NCBI GenBank assembly: GCA_009733575.1
Contig: ML769509.1
Coordinates: 119,789-183,788 of the forward strand
DNA from: Gymnopus androsaceus JB14
Lineage: Eukaryota > Basidiomycota > Agaricomycetes > Agaricales > Omphalotaceae
DNA length: 64,000 nt
Direction: 5' to 3'
Part shown: piece after piece, positions 46,409 through 57,990 of the stretch
How positions within the stretch are numbered: the first letter of the stretch is position 1
How the letters are laid out: every line of letters begins with the position of its first letter
Notes under the pieces: generated by a model
What the model was told of the DNA's origin: nothing
The model's database searches: none
What the model saw: the letters and a program-made list of their open reading frames with translations, nothing else
Made by a program: the position numbers and the translations under genes

Positions 46409-48001
46409 GATGATCTATTACTACTTGCACTATCACCCAGGGGCCTCCAATACAAGATGGACCTGTTCTATGCATACTGTGGGAATCACTTCCTAATTAT
46501 CAATACAATTAAATCACTCATTGGCTATCATGGACCTGCACCAGTATACCTACCCAAGTTCCATTTCAATGGAGAAGATGTTGAAATTGTTGATGTCTAC
46601 ACTTATGTTAGTATGGCTTTCAGATTGGGCCCATTTAATGCATTCTCCTCAGTGCTCCAAGATCACTTTGTTAATAAAACAAAGAAAGCAAGCAAAGTTG
46701 CACATGCAGTTCTGCACATTGAATCAATGATTGGTGCTCTTCCTTTACAGGAAGGCAAAATACTATACATGGGTTGTGTTGACCCTCACCTCATCTATGG
46801 ATGTGAGGTGGCTATTGACACATCAAAGGCACATATGGATCAAGTGATTGATGTGCAGCTGGCTTTCTTCCACTGGCTGCTAGGACTATCAAAGACTTCA
46901 ATCTATGTAGCTATATATACAGAAACAGGTATCATACCAGTCCAGTTTCAGTGACTCAACCTTGCTCTACATGCACTGGCATACTTTTTGAGTCAACCTG
47001 CAGATACTTTTATCAGGGCAGCTCTTAATGAAAGCATTGCACTAGACTCTGCTGGAAAGCAGTCATGGTTCAGGGGACTAAAAACAGTAATCAACTCCCT
47101 GTGTCCAAACTATGAGCCACCAAATAACATGGCCCTACTCAGTGCTGCAGACTCAACAGCACTTGGAGACTTCAGTAAAACAATACAGATAGCAATGACC
47201 AGCTGGATTTCCAGGTGAACTAATCCGTATATCTAAATGTTTCTATCTCCTGCCACTCTGAAAGGAACCATAGGAGAATGGTAATCTGAAGTACCACATA
47301 TCATGCTTGAGGCACTATCTCAGTGAGATACAAAACCATGGCATTGTAAGGCATTGACTCACCTGATTACTGGGGATCACTCACTTGCAGTTGTAAGGCT
47401 TACATGGATAGATAATCATAGACTTCAAGTCCCCTATGAGCACAGACTCTGTTGCTTTTGCACAAAGGAGGTAGAGACACCAGAGCATGCATTACTGCAA
47501 TGCCCTCATCAACCTTTAGTGGAATCAAGAAATGTGTTCTGGGGAACTTTTAAAGCTCTACACCCACATGGACTCATATACACAACAGCAATGGACCAGC
47601 TGGCATATGTAGCCTATCTGGCATCATGCCATGCATCATATGCTGCTCTGGCTAAATGGGTATTTGAGATCTTGAAAATCTATGATGGTACACCTCTACT
47701 CATCCCTCAGTGGTACCTACAAGACTCTAGGTCAAGATAAGTAGTAATAGATACAAAAAGCATGTAGTTAACATTACATAGTACTACCTGCCTGTAGTAT
47801 AGTAGTTGGCATTCACAGGGCTGAGGGGGGCAGTGATCTACAGCAGTGGCCACTGAGTCAGCTGTGAGCTTGTCATCTGCTCAGTGCTCACTGTGCATCT
47901 CCCGAGACCAAAGGTGCCTGTGCCGCGTTAGGATAAGCCTCGGACCTGCCAGTGTTCAGTTCTGGATCTTATTGTGTAATAAAATCTTCCTTCCTTCCTT
48001 C
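46409..48001 (+). mobile_element. 5'-truncated non-LTR retrotransposon (LINE)
   Basis: The insertion starts inside the reverse transcriptase, right at the catalytic FDD (FDDLLLLALSPRGLQ). It continues through the RT C-terminal half, interrupted by a stop at about 46952. A later piece (47354-47740) has the CCHC-like zinc motif CCFCTKEVETPEHALLQCPH typical of LINE RT C-termini. It ends with AATAAAATC and a (TTCC)n tail joined to host sequence. Left truncation and the simple-repeat tail are typical of target-primed insertion. Host sequence resumes at CTGGCCAATGC, matching copies A and C. Confidence 0.8.
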
Positions 48002-48420
48002 CCTGGCCAATGCTTTTTCAGGTACAAACATGAACTAATGCCCTACTTCATGCTCACATGACGCAAAGTCTCACACTAATACAAACTGAGTCTCTGACTG
48101 ACAGTGATCCTTGTCTCATGGTCTATGCCAATTCATTCTTGGCAATGCTCAATGTAAGAGACCATTTACAAGAAAGTTCTTTTTCTAGTAAGGGCGTTAT
48201 AACCACTTCCAACTATGTTCAACCTCACTCTGGTCCCTCTGTCCGACATTCCTCGCATGAACTGAAGGACCTCCCTTGTTATAAAGTAGGCTTCCTCCCT
48301 TCTTGGTCTTCATAACATATAACTTAGTTTGGCAGTCAGGTAAGTGGTCAGGAGAATACTGTCATTAGTGTGAAAGTGGACCAAATTACAAATACCAACT
48401 ACAAGTAAGACCTAGTATAC

Positions 48421-48653
48421 CTAGTCTAGATATAAGTACTCCGAGTTGATTTAGCCCAGTGTACACACTTTCAATACATAGATAATTTAGATTGCATTAA
48501 TTAAGGAAAATGATCTCGCAATTTCCACAAAGCAAGATATTTCCGAGCGTTTCAGGTTCTTAATCAAGCAGTTCTCTAGTAATCGTATAACACATTGAAA
48601 TATTTCAAGATGAAACATTATGTAATATCATGACTACAAGGTAGATCCTATCA
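48421..48653. other. 3' flank of copy B
   Basis: Matches the 3' flank of copy C (around 53255-53490), including GCAAGATATTTCCGAGCGTTT and AATCGTATAACACA, with transition differences. Confidence 0.7.
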
Positions 48654-49221
48654 ATAAAACTATTAAGAAACCCTGCGATGACTAATGGCCATAGGCTGGA
48701 TTAGCTACTGTGGACTATCGGGAATCGGGTCAGACATCCGTAGTTTAGCTCTCAATACCATGGTACTTAAGTTCTACCTTCAAAATTTTTTCCTGAGTTG
48801 CTTATACCAGTATTGAGCCCTTCAGTAGGCCACTCAAATATATACACCTGGACCTCTTGGTCTTTGCCCTCAGACTGGTATAACATTGTGAATGTTTGAT
48901 GAAAAACTGACATAAATGATTGTGAAAATCCTGAATATTTTTTCATCAAGTACTAGAGATGATTACATGCTAGTAAATTTATTTAGGGCCTATTGCACTC
49001 AGGAATTGGGTAAGAATAGCAGAGTCTATGGCCAGCGCTGACCTGATGACGAGGAAAGGTAGAGAGTAACTCAGCAAAAGTATCGAAGCGCCCAGGGAGC
49101 ACAAATGGAGCGTCCGGCTGGGCAGTGGCCAAATCAACAGAAACCCTACAATGACATTTGCATAGGGTTTCCCGAGAAACCTAGGGTTCCTGGCGAAAAC
49201 GGGGTTTCTCAATAGTTTTAT
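48654..49221. mobile_element. TIR element, non-autonomous DNA transposon
   Basis: About 568 bases bounded by inverted repeats ATAAAACTATTAAGAAACCC (left) and GGGGTTTCTCAATAGTTTTAT (right), one mismatch in about 20. It sits in the copy B flank where copy C has only a few bases. No transposase seen; the target duplication is unclear. Near the right end there are extra GAAACCC/GGGTTTC repeats. Confidence 0.6.
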
Positions 49222-49239
49222 CCACACAGAAACAGATTT

Positions 49240-49500
49240 TCTAAAAAAAAGATAAAACAAATGGCATATATGTACTTAAATACTCATCCGACAATTCCGA
49301 CTGAACGTTACTTAATCCTCCGCCAGTAAGCCGCTAACTTCCTCTTCCTCTTTGGAATCACCTTCATCATGACCGATAGTGGCATAGGAAGGTTGTTCGT
49401 CTTCAACCTTGTCATCTAAGTACCTCTTGCTATACATTCAAAGCGGTACTTGGGCGCGGCTGTATATCTCTCGGAGTATCCTCATCCCCGAGTTTCTGCC
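49240..49500 (-). pseudogene. Duplicated 3' end of the condensin subunit gene
   Basis: Closely matches 53520-53770: ACAAATGGCATATA, the stop region TTACTTAATCCTC, and the acidic C-terminal codons (minus strand, GHDEGDSKEEE-like). A stop codon and small indels interrupt it. It contains only the last exon, so it is a by-product of duplicating the DUF6534-like gene plus its downstream neighbour's end. Confidence 0.8.
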
Positions 49501-50904
49501 GAAAAAGTCGGCGTTTTCTAGTATTAGAGACTAGCGCTAAGAGACTAACGCTAAAAGAGCTATGTATGCCTAAATGAGATGAGCACTGGGCAGGCCAAAA
49601 ACCAAAAACTTGAATGGAGTTCGGCCCTCGCCGCCTGCGACCATTCCCCCCAGTCCTTTAAAGTATAGTAAGGATTGACACTGCCAATTTCCATTCACAA
49701 TGGCTTTGAGTTTCGCTTTGGATTCATCGTCCCACATACTCCATGCCCGCCGCGTACGCACCATCATCGGAGAAGTCCCATGCCAGAGAGAGCTATCAGC
49801 AAATAGCAATGCAGCGACACAGTAAGTAGCACTATTACTTGACTACTAGGAGACATGGATGGAGACATTGCTACTAAGCAGCAGAGGTTTCATCATCATC
49901 AGTCCATAAAAGCCCATCTGCACTGGCAGGAAGAATGCGGGTAAATCCTAAAGGTCCCGATTTTTAGTAGGCTCGAGCCAGTAGCTTCTGTAGGTGCCAA
50001 CGAAGCGATTCCGCACATCACGTCCCTGCAGCAGGGAGTGGATCGAGTGTAAATTTTTTGCTGCTCTCGGTACGCGTATTTCTACTTAATTGAAATTCTA
50101 TAACCGCGGGGTTATTAGATCACTCGCGTCTTCGCCAGGGTTGGGTCCTCAAATTCTTAGTTAGTATCACTATTTGGTCCGTATTGTAGTTCTATCCGCT
50201 ACACCATCATTTCCATCGGAGGTTCTTAACATCGTCTGGCCCCTGCACGGAAGGCCCTAGTGCAGCTACCCCACAGCTCTTCATCAAAAGCTTTCGTAAA
50301 GCTCTACCAGACCTTCCAAGTACCTATCCTCCGGCGTTTTTTTACGCGTAACTTGTGTTCAACTCGCGGTGTTCACGCTCCTTCCCCTTCCTTTCTCAGA
50401 GTCAACCAACCTCTTTGCGGCCTCGGCGCCTCAAGGCTTTGCGCATTGAGTCTGATAATTACTTAAGTATCAGTCTTGAAAGGCACAATCAAACCTTAAT
50501 GCCTAAAAATCAAACTTCGATATACGAAGGCGACCAACTAGCCAAACTTCAACGAAGGCAAGCACTTCAAGTTGTTTCAAGTTATAAGCCAATTTCAAGC
50601 ACTCGATGTAATACTCAAGTTCAAGTTTTTGTTTCAATCTTTTCAAAGTTCAACCTCAAGTGCGTACATCCCTCCAAGAATGACATGTTCAATTAGGTTC
50701 AATTTCAGATAGGATTTTCACCGGTGAGCGTTATTTCTTTTTCCATCTTATATATCATGTATACTCGTACTAGTTGGTTAGTTGCTGCTTCCAAATGCCA
50801 TTTTTTATACCATGAAAATGATTACTGGAAAAAGAAAATCAACTAACAAGAAGCCGATGTACCGGAGCCTCCTGCGAAGCTTCCAGGAACTTAAGCCGAC
50901 CCTG
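49501..50904. other. Intergenic between duplicated units
   Basis: No gene recognised. A minus-strand open frame (49570-49809; SLWHGTSPMMVRTRRAW) has no known relative. Repeats are the SINE-like copy (50128-50206) and, at 50520-50660, scattered CAAGTT/TCAAG words of low complexity. Confidence 0.4.
50128..50206. repeat. SINE-like repeat, copy 2
   Basis: Matches 33294-33375 over AGATCACTCGCG, CCAGGGTTGGGTC and GGTCCGTATTGTA...TCTATCCGCTAC, with an extra 10-15 bases in the middle. Confidence 0.5.
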
Positions 50905-50985
50905 CACGGAGCTCAGAATTAGGGCGAAATCGAGTGTCATCGTAGCTCCCGATAAGCATCCGTGAAGGTCCAACGTAAGATCTGC
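50905..50985. repeat. Repeat shared with 36390-36465
   Basis: Both copies contain GCTCAGAATTAGGGCGAAAT, CATCGTAGCTCCCGATAAGC and CAACGTAAGATCTGCG with a few transitions. They lie upstream of DUF6534-like copies C and B respectively, so they mark the upstream edge of the duplicated unit. Confidence 0.75.
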
Positions 50986-51191
50986 GATCGAGTCTCCGGC
51001 GGCAATGGTGGTGTACTGAACAATAAAGGTCCCCGTCAGGAAATTCGCGGAGTATGGATTATTGGCACATATAACATGTCCACCCACAGACTGTTCTACA
51101 CCCTCAAGCCTTGATTGAAGCTTTTGAGCTGGTATTTAATAAACACTCGATTTCGTCGACTCCGACAAGCAATCGTGGGTTTGAAATCATC

Positions 51192-53251
51192 ATGGCTCAG
51201 TCGAACCTTGACAATACGTGCGTAGGCCACATTTTTCTCCTTCTCCCTTGGCTTATCTTGCTTCTTAGTTTGGGAGCCCTTTTCATCGGTCTCATCCTTT
51301 CCGCGATGTAAGAAGCTCATTTCATCGACTTGTTAAACCTCTCAGTTGACGAAATTCATTTCTAGCTTGAATGGAGGCATGTAGCTTCGTACAAAGTGAT
51401 GGAATCTTCACTAACATTAGCTGTACAGTTACCTTCTCCCAAACATGGTTCTATTTCAGCTCTCAAACCCGCGAACGTTCAGATCCGCTATGGTTGAAGT
51501 CTATGGTGCGGATTTTGGGGAAAGTTTGACAGAGGCTCTCAAAAAGCTTATATTCAGGTTGTGGTTATCGTGACTCTGGATGTTTTGCATCAGCTCTTCA
51601 CTAGCCTGTGGAGTGAGTTGCCCCAACTCCGAGTCTCAAAGCATGCACTAATGCTTACAGTGCGCAGTGTATGACTATTGCGTCACTAATTTCGGCGTAG
51701 CCGCTGCATTGGATGTCCTTCCTTGGTGAGTACTTACATTGAGCGACGGATTCAAGTTATAACTTTTCTCTCTGCCATTTTTTTGATTTATTGTGAACAG
51801 GAGCTACTATGTAAGTGTCCAGCTCGAATCTGAGATCATTTAGATGCAGTTGATTCAACCAAACTTGCAGGGAATGGCCTATCCAACGGTAAGCATTAGC
51901 ATGGAGAAGAAAATTCCTACTTGGTTATTCAAATTCGTGTCAGGGTGCTGTTACTGTTATTGTCCAGAGGTCTGTTTTTTCTACTTAAAAAGTATGCCCC
52001 TTTAATGAGATGTTACTAGCTTTTATGTGTGGCGAGTTTGGAAATGCAAGCGAAAATTTACTGTTTTTTTATAACTCTGTTCTCATGATTATCTACAGTG
52101 AGCAAGAGCTTCATTATCGCCGGAGCGATTGCACGTGTTATTTTTTTTTATCTTCAGACTATCATGTTGCTAACTTCGACTTCTAGTGGGCCGTATCACT
52201 CGCCCAGTTTGGTGAGTAACGGTCAGATTGCCCGTAAGTCATCGCTGACACTGGGGTTTCCTAGGTACCTTCCTTTGTGAGTGCAAACAGTATACAGTTT
52301 ACACAATCAGCTGAACTTGGATGTCGATATGCTTAGTCTATGTTGCCAAAGTGTGAGTGTTTGGTGTTGAGATTCTCTTATGTAGCAGTTTCCTCACTCT
52401 CTCGGTGTTAGCTTTGGCGTTCCTCTGGCTTCAGAACTGTCGGAAAGATTGGGGGCAAGTTTCATTGCGCACTATGATTCTCAGCTGCTTAACCCTCCTT
52501 GAATTAGCCTTACGCAATTCTTGTCAATGCTCTAGGAGCTAGTTGTGACATTTTAATTGCTACTGCGATGGTCTACTATCTGCGGCAATCCCGCTCTTCA
52601 ATTAAACGGTGCGAACTCGCCATTTGCCTTGAAGCCTTAGCTAAAGTCCCGTTCTAATGTTCTCTAGAACGAATCATATGCTTCGCTCCATTGTACGTAT
52701 TCATACATTCATGTTTCTGGATTCGTTTACGCTCCTTTTACTTTAGACGATCTTTACTGTGACGACTGGAATTGTCTCCAGGTGTGTGCCCTGGGTCAAG
52801 CCACTGCTAGATGCTCACGTTGATCTTGAACAGCGTTTGTGCTATCATGGTGCTTTCCATGGCCGGTGCTTATCCAGGTACAAACATCGAACTAACGTTC
52901 TACTTCATGCTCACACGACGTAAGATCTCACACCAACGCGAAAAAAAAAAAGCTCCGAGTTTCTGACCGATTCCTGTCTCATAGTCTACGCTAATTCATT
53001 CTTGGCCACACTCAACGTACGGGACCATTTACGAGAAAGTTCTTATGCCAAGGGCGTTATCTCCGCTTCCAACTTTGTTCAACCTCGTATTGGTCCCTCT
53101 TATGAAATGAAGGACTTTCCTAGCTCTAATGTAGGCTTTCTCTCTCTCTCGGTTTTCTTGCTGAAGTAAACACATGACTTAGTTTAGCGGTCAGGAGGAT
53201 ACTGTCATTAGTGTGAAAGTGGACCGAATTACAAACACCGACTACAAGTAA
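51192..53251 (+). CDS. DUF6534-like multi-pass membrane protein, copy C
   Basis: Same layout as copy A. Exon 1 is 51192 to about 51307 (MAQSNLDNTCVGHIF, then LLLPWLILLLSLGALF). Then come TFSQTWFYFSSQTRERSDPL, VVVIVTLDVLHQLFT, YDYCVTNFG, FYVWRVWKCKRK, the DVLIA-like region and QSR...IKR block, and YANSFLATLNVRDHLRESS. The last exon ends at VDRITNTDYK-like sequence with stop 53249-53251. It keeps CG dinucleotides that copy B has lost. The C-terminal tail is shorter and differs from A (a Gly-rich run is absent). A functional gene is likely but some splice sites are unproven. It is tail to tail with the condensin gene. Confidence 0.65.
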
Positions 53252-53601
53252 GACTCTGTATAATATAGATATTGTACCAGTTAATTATGCCCAGTGTACA
53301 CGCTTTTTTGGGTAAATATGTATATAGAGATAGATTACAACTTGATTTCACAAACGATCTCGCGATTCTCACAGCTCAAAGCAAGATATTTCCGAGCGTT
53401 TTAGGTTCACGTCTTACCATCAGATAATCGTATAACACACTGAGATATGACAGGATGAATATATCATGACTATCAGATAGATCTTATCCTATTCTATGAT
53501 ACACAGAACTACAAAAACAAAAAAGACAAAACAAATGGCATATAGTATAGTGTACTTAAATACTTCGAATAAATCATCCAACGATTCCGACTGAACGTTA
53601 C

Positions 53602-56600
53602 TTAATCCTCGGCCAGTAAACCACTAACTTCATCTTCCTCTTCAGAATCACCTTCATCATGACCGACAGAGGCATAGGAAAGTTGTTCGTCTTCCTCGTC
53701 CTCTGCCTTCTTGCTTTACATTCAAAGCGACACTTGGGCGTGGCCGTGTGTCTCTTGGAGTATCCTCGTCCTCATCCCCTTCATCGCTATCAGAGCTGAT
53801 GTTGATAATATCCACTACCGGCTTGCGAGTTCTGTACAAAGCCCCATAAGTCGTCATCCGTAAGTTTCAAGTTTCCAGAAAAGACTTACGCTTGCCGTTT
53901 AGGCATGGTGCGGGTTGGCGCAGAACGTCGAGATGGGGCTGGAGGTGTACCTTGTTCAGTCCCATCGTCGCCACCTGCAACATCATCTGAATCGTCGTCG
54001 TCGGAAGTAGAGAGACGAGCGCGCCTGGACAGGACAAAGGTAAGAGAAAATGTCACACGCCGAAAAGCAAAAACGTACTTGGCTTTGCCCTTTCGGGAAG
54101 TTCTCTTAGTTTCTCCTTCTCCGGCAGCAGAGCTGGTGATACTACCCGAGCGCCTGAATATCGAAAAAACATCAACATCATACCGAAATCGAAAGCATTA
54201 TGACAAACCGTTTTCTCCCTCGCTTCACTGGTGGCACCAGATCATCGTCCAAAGGTAGAATTTCATTCAAGAAGTGAGCCTCTTCCTGGTGCTTCTCATG
54301 TGACATGTACTCCTCCGCGGTAAGCCCTTCGAGCTGTTTCTCGTACTTTCTTCGTGAATGAAGCTTGGAATTTGGAAAAGGCATTTTTCGAAGTGGCATC
54401 GCCGAGGGGGCGGCACTGAGAAGCGATTAGGTCCTGATAGTATCGCCACAGAAGAGGAACCTACCGAAGGAACCTTGTCCATGAGAAGGTTCAGATATCG
54501 GACAGCGGCTTCATCGGCATTCTCCGGAAGCGATAACTTCGATAAATGTTGAACCAGGACCTTCTTGTGGTCCTCTGGGAATTTAGTCAGAGCGAAGCTC
54601 GAGGGAAAGAGGACACGAGGAGCAACTCACTCAAAAGCTCTGAATCTTTATTCAGTAATTCCTTCACAATGTCCCGCGCAATATCAAAGTGCAAGTAGCT
54701 ATCGCTAGCATGTTCTTTATCGCTGCACGCAAATATGAGTGTCAGACATATCCTACGAAGAGGCAAGGCTTACAAAAGCGTATTAGGACTGGTCCAATCT
54801 AGGATCATGCCCACAATTTGAGCCATGGTCGCCATCTCCTCATCATCTTCCAGCTCGGCGCTGATCTTACACAAATCGCAGTAGATGGGAACGAATATCT
54901 ATCAAAGCAAGATATCAGCAAAGCTAACAGAACAAAGGAACGGACGGACGGACGGACGTACAGATGAAATCATCTTCTGGTTCTCTACCGATGATGCGCA
55001 GTATGCCTGGAAGAAGAACGACAAGCATTGCTTGAGCTTTTGATTATCCGCATTTCTGGGTCCGAAGTAGTCTTTGAGGAGTAATTCCACGATCTAGGTC
55101 AAGCTTTCAGTGAGAGAACGAGAACGTGTGCAACTGCACCAAACGAACCTTCTTATCAACAAGCACGCCGGGTAGCGCCAACTTGGCTAGCCCCATGCAC
55201 AGAACCGCCCGAACGTCCTCACTGGGCTCTTCACGCTCTAATAATTCTGTAAAGAGGGCGATCCAAGAGTCGGGCTATCAACAAGGTACTGTGAAGTTGG
55301 CATTGGACACGAAAACGATATACTACATACGCTGTAAGCATCTTTCATTATCGCTCGATCATAGACCATTCAACGTGTCGAACGCAGCTTGCATCGCGAT
55401 AACTCTGAGCTCCTCAGGGTTCTGTTCAATCTTCATTTGTTTTATGAAAAACGCCAACGCTCCGCTAGCAATCTGCTTGGAGATCAAGCTGATGAGACCC
55501 AAGCATCGGAAACCCTGTTCTCTAGAGTCACCATCCTTGCGTTGAACAGCAGGATAGATGAGTTCTTTGACGATACCGTCTAGGGAGGAATTGTTTTCGA
55601 GTGTCTGGTGAAGGAGGTGAGCATCGAGAGATGCAACAAAGGAAAAGCAGGCTTACGCCATTCACACGCTCCAGCATGGACTCGCAAATACACAAACAAC
55701 GTCTATCGATCTTGTCTGCGTGCTTCCTCTCCGCGTCCGACATTTCTTCGCGAGTTTTTGGAGCTTTCTTCGGCTTGGCTGGAGTCGAATTGGGCGTGGA
55801 GTCCAGACTCATATCGGGGTCCTGCGGCAGAGAATTAGCATACGAACGAACGGGCAGAATATTGGCGAGACTTGCAACATCATCCTCATCATCCCCAGGA
55901 TCCCGAAGCGCTTGTATGACCTCAATGGCAACTACGCGAATCAAATCTCTCTCGCTATCAGCTAAACGACTCAACACCTCCATGGAAGGTGCGACCAGCT
56001 CCTCCGGTAGATAATCGTGAACCAACATGTCCCCTGAAAGTGAAGAAAATCAGCTCAAGCCATATTGGAAGGTCGTATTACTCACGGACAAGCGAATTCA
56101 TCTTCCTCCGCCCAATTTCATCACCATAATCCAAAGAATTTGCGATTTTGAGCATCTCCGTCACCACAAACTCTTTATCATCGAGCTCGTCCTGGTGCTT
56201 CGCTCGTGCTTCATCATCCAGATCAAATAGATTCTCTTCATCAAACGAGCGAATGCTGTCGACAAGGTCATTGAATTTCGCTTGTAACCCAAACGCAAAC
56301 GATGTAACGACCGGTAAAATCGTATCGAGTCTTGCGGCCCAGCTTGCCTTTTCTTTATGATTCTCGCAGAATTCGACACAGGTCCGCGCAAGAAACGCGG
56401 TTTCGGGCGAGAGGGAAGACCAATAGGCGTCGGTGAAGGCGATACCATCCATGATGTCAGGATTGGACTCGAATATGCGTATAAGGGCATCTGCGACGAT
56501 CTTGTCCGTGCGAAGATCAAACATTTTCAAAAGACCCAGCAAGCCCAGGTCGTCTGAATCCTCCTGAGGTGGTTCAACGCCACCGTCTGCTCGTTGGTCG

Positions 56601-57759
56601 CGTATATCGGCAGTTTCGACCCATTTCTCGATGAGTTTGGCTGCTACTGGCGCGCACGGTAGGGTCACGGTCACCAAGTCCGTTCCGGACAATCATCTCG
56701 CGCTGGACGATGGATAGTGCTCTTGGGTGAGTCATGCCCATCGTACGCGTTTCGTCTTCACCACTGGCAACGTTCTTCTCGAGAACATTATAAACCATCT
56801 TTCGGATACTGGTGTCTACGTCCCGTGAGCGCTCCAAGATGTGAGGAATGGTTTCCTTGTTGATTGGCAGATTCATTAGGATCGCCTTGCGCACTTCGCT
56901 GAAGGTGGGTGTTAATGAAGCAAGGCGCAAAGTACGAGTAGTACATACGGTTGTGGATCATAAGCCAATGACTCGAGGAGAACCTCTGACAAGGATTCCA
57001 AATCCCTTTCTTCGAGCTCTTCGGGATCGTCAAGTCCATAAAATTTGCACAGTGCAATTGAGGCTTGTGAGCGGATGCTGGTTTCCTTGTCGTTGAGTCG
57101 ATCAAGCAGTTTATCGCGCAAGTCGTAATATATTTTGTCTCTATCAAGTCAACTATGTCAGATGACACTTGAGAGAGATTAAAAAGCACCAACTCTATTT
57201 CTCCTAGATTGAAAACAAGTTCTGCACATAGTTGGACAGCCCTGTAGCGAACGAGTTTTTCTTTCGCAGCAAATCCTTTCACGAGAAGTTTGCAGACAAG
57301 GCGTTCGGTGAAACGCGCTGCAGGCGGGTAAGCGACATCGTCTTCAATGTCATCTTCATCGATAGGGTCGACTCCAGCTAGAATAGCGTAATGAGACTTT
57401 GAGCTTCAAATAATGTTTGGCGACTCACATTTATCATTGAGATGCTTCACGAACGCAGCCACATATCTGACCACCCTATCTCCCGGTGCACCCTTTTTTG
57501 ACTCGAGAAGTCTGAGGAGAATAAAATAAATGGCCTCCTCGAAATTGCTTTTCTCCAATTAAAATCGTGGCTCCGTCTTTAGTTTTTCTCTGATTTGAGC
57601 GATATCAACATAGATTTTGTGGAGCGCGACAACATTCTTCTGATGATTAGCAGCGGAATTTTGGACTTGGTCAAAGATGGCGGAGATTTGGGTAAAGAGG
57701 TCCTGCAAAGCATCCGCGTTTGAAGGTCGCTTTCGTGGTGCTGCGGTTCTGCCTGGCAT
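53602..57759 (-). CDS. Condensin complex subunit (Ycg1/CAP-G/Cnd3)
   Basis: HEAT-repeat subunit of condensin that helps compact mitotic chromosomes. Start at 57759 (MPGRTAAPRKRPSNADALQD). Helical repeats follow: FAAKEKLVRYRAVQLCAELV, DRLNDKETSIRSQASIALCK, EVRKAILMNLPINKETIPHI and DVDTSIRKMVYNVLEKNV. A Cnd3-type middle region (SPETAFLARTCVEFCENHKE) and an exon with LADSERDLIRVVAIEVIQAL come next. The C-terminal exons are charged and disordered (Ser/Asp/Glu-rich, with SRRSAP and KRGRKR) and end in an acidic tail, stop 53602-53604. Breaks: an in-frame TAA at 57559-57561, and one-base slips at 56641-56653 and 53706-53719. An (ACGG)n run lies in the intron near 54945. Confidence 0.88.
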
Positions 57760-57990
57760 CGCGAGGTGGTGGTTGCAGAGAGAAACGCGTGAACGATCAC
57801 GTTTTTGGCAATTGCGCAACACTGCAACGTGCCCGGCATTGCGGTCCGTACAAGTGATGTGACGTCAAAATACGTGGAACTCGAGTTGAACTCGAATTTC
57901 AACTTGCTCTCACCAGCTCAGCAGCACTTTTATACATGCTCTAACTCCTTCCACCAGCATTTGTACCAGAGTATCGCCTCATCTCTCAAT
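57760..57990. promoter_or_regulatory. Bidirectional promoter with TGACGTCA element
   Basis: 231 bases between the divergent condensin and co-chaperone starts. A perfect CRE/ATF-type palindrome TGACGTCA lies at 57860-57867, followed by TACGTGGAA (57871-57879). Related ACGT-core sites are bound by bZIP factors of the unfolded-protein response (Hac1/Cib1/Xbp1). That fits the ER co-chaperone on the right. Binding is inferred. Confidence 0.55.

Larger units (their letters stand above)
37403..48420 (+). pseudogene. DUF6534-like copy B, split by four transposons
   Basis: Remaining host pieces match copies A and C in order: the upstream flank and ATG (37403-37634), the first-exon piece CTTGACAATACATGCCTTGGCC (37946-37980), the rest of exon 1 to the third exon (44042-44381), the middle exons (45144-46408), and the 3' exons from 48001 (YANSFLAMLNVRDHLQ) to about 48415. 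A solo LTR, a copia element, a hAT-like MITE and a LINE sit in the gaps. Compared with A and C, many CG dinucleotides are TG or CA (for example GCGAGTTTGG to GCAAGTTTGG). The gene cannot make a full product. Confidence 0.85.

Noticed and set aside
49150..49210. Telomere-like repeats (AACCCTAGG, AGGGTTT)
   Set aside because: Only scattered single motifs near the end of a TIR element; no tandem TTAGGG array.
50100..50210. A tRNA gene on the minus strand
   Set aside because: There is an A-box-like stretch, but no matching acceptor stem, anticodon arm or B box could be drawn.
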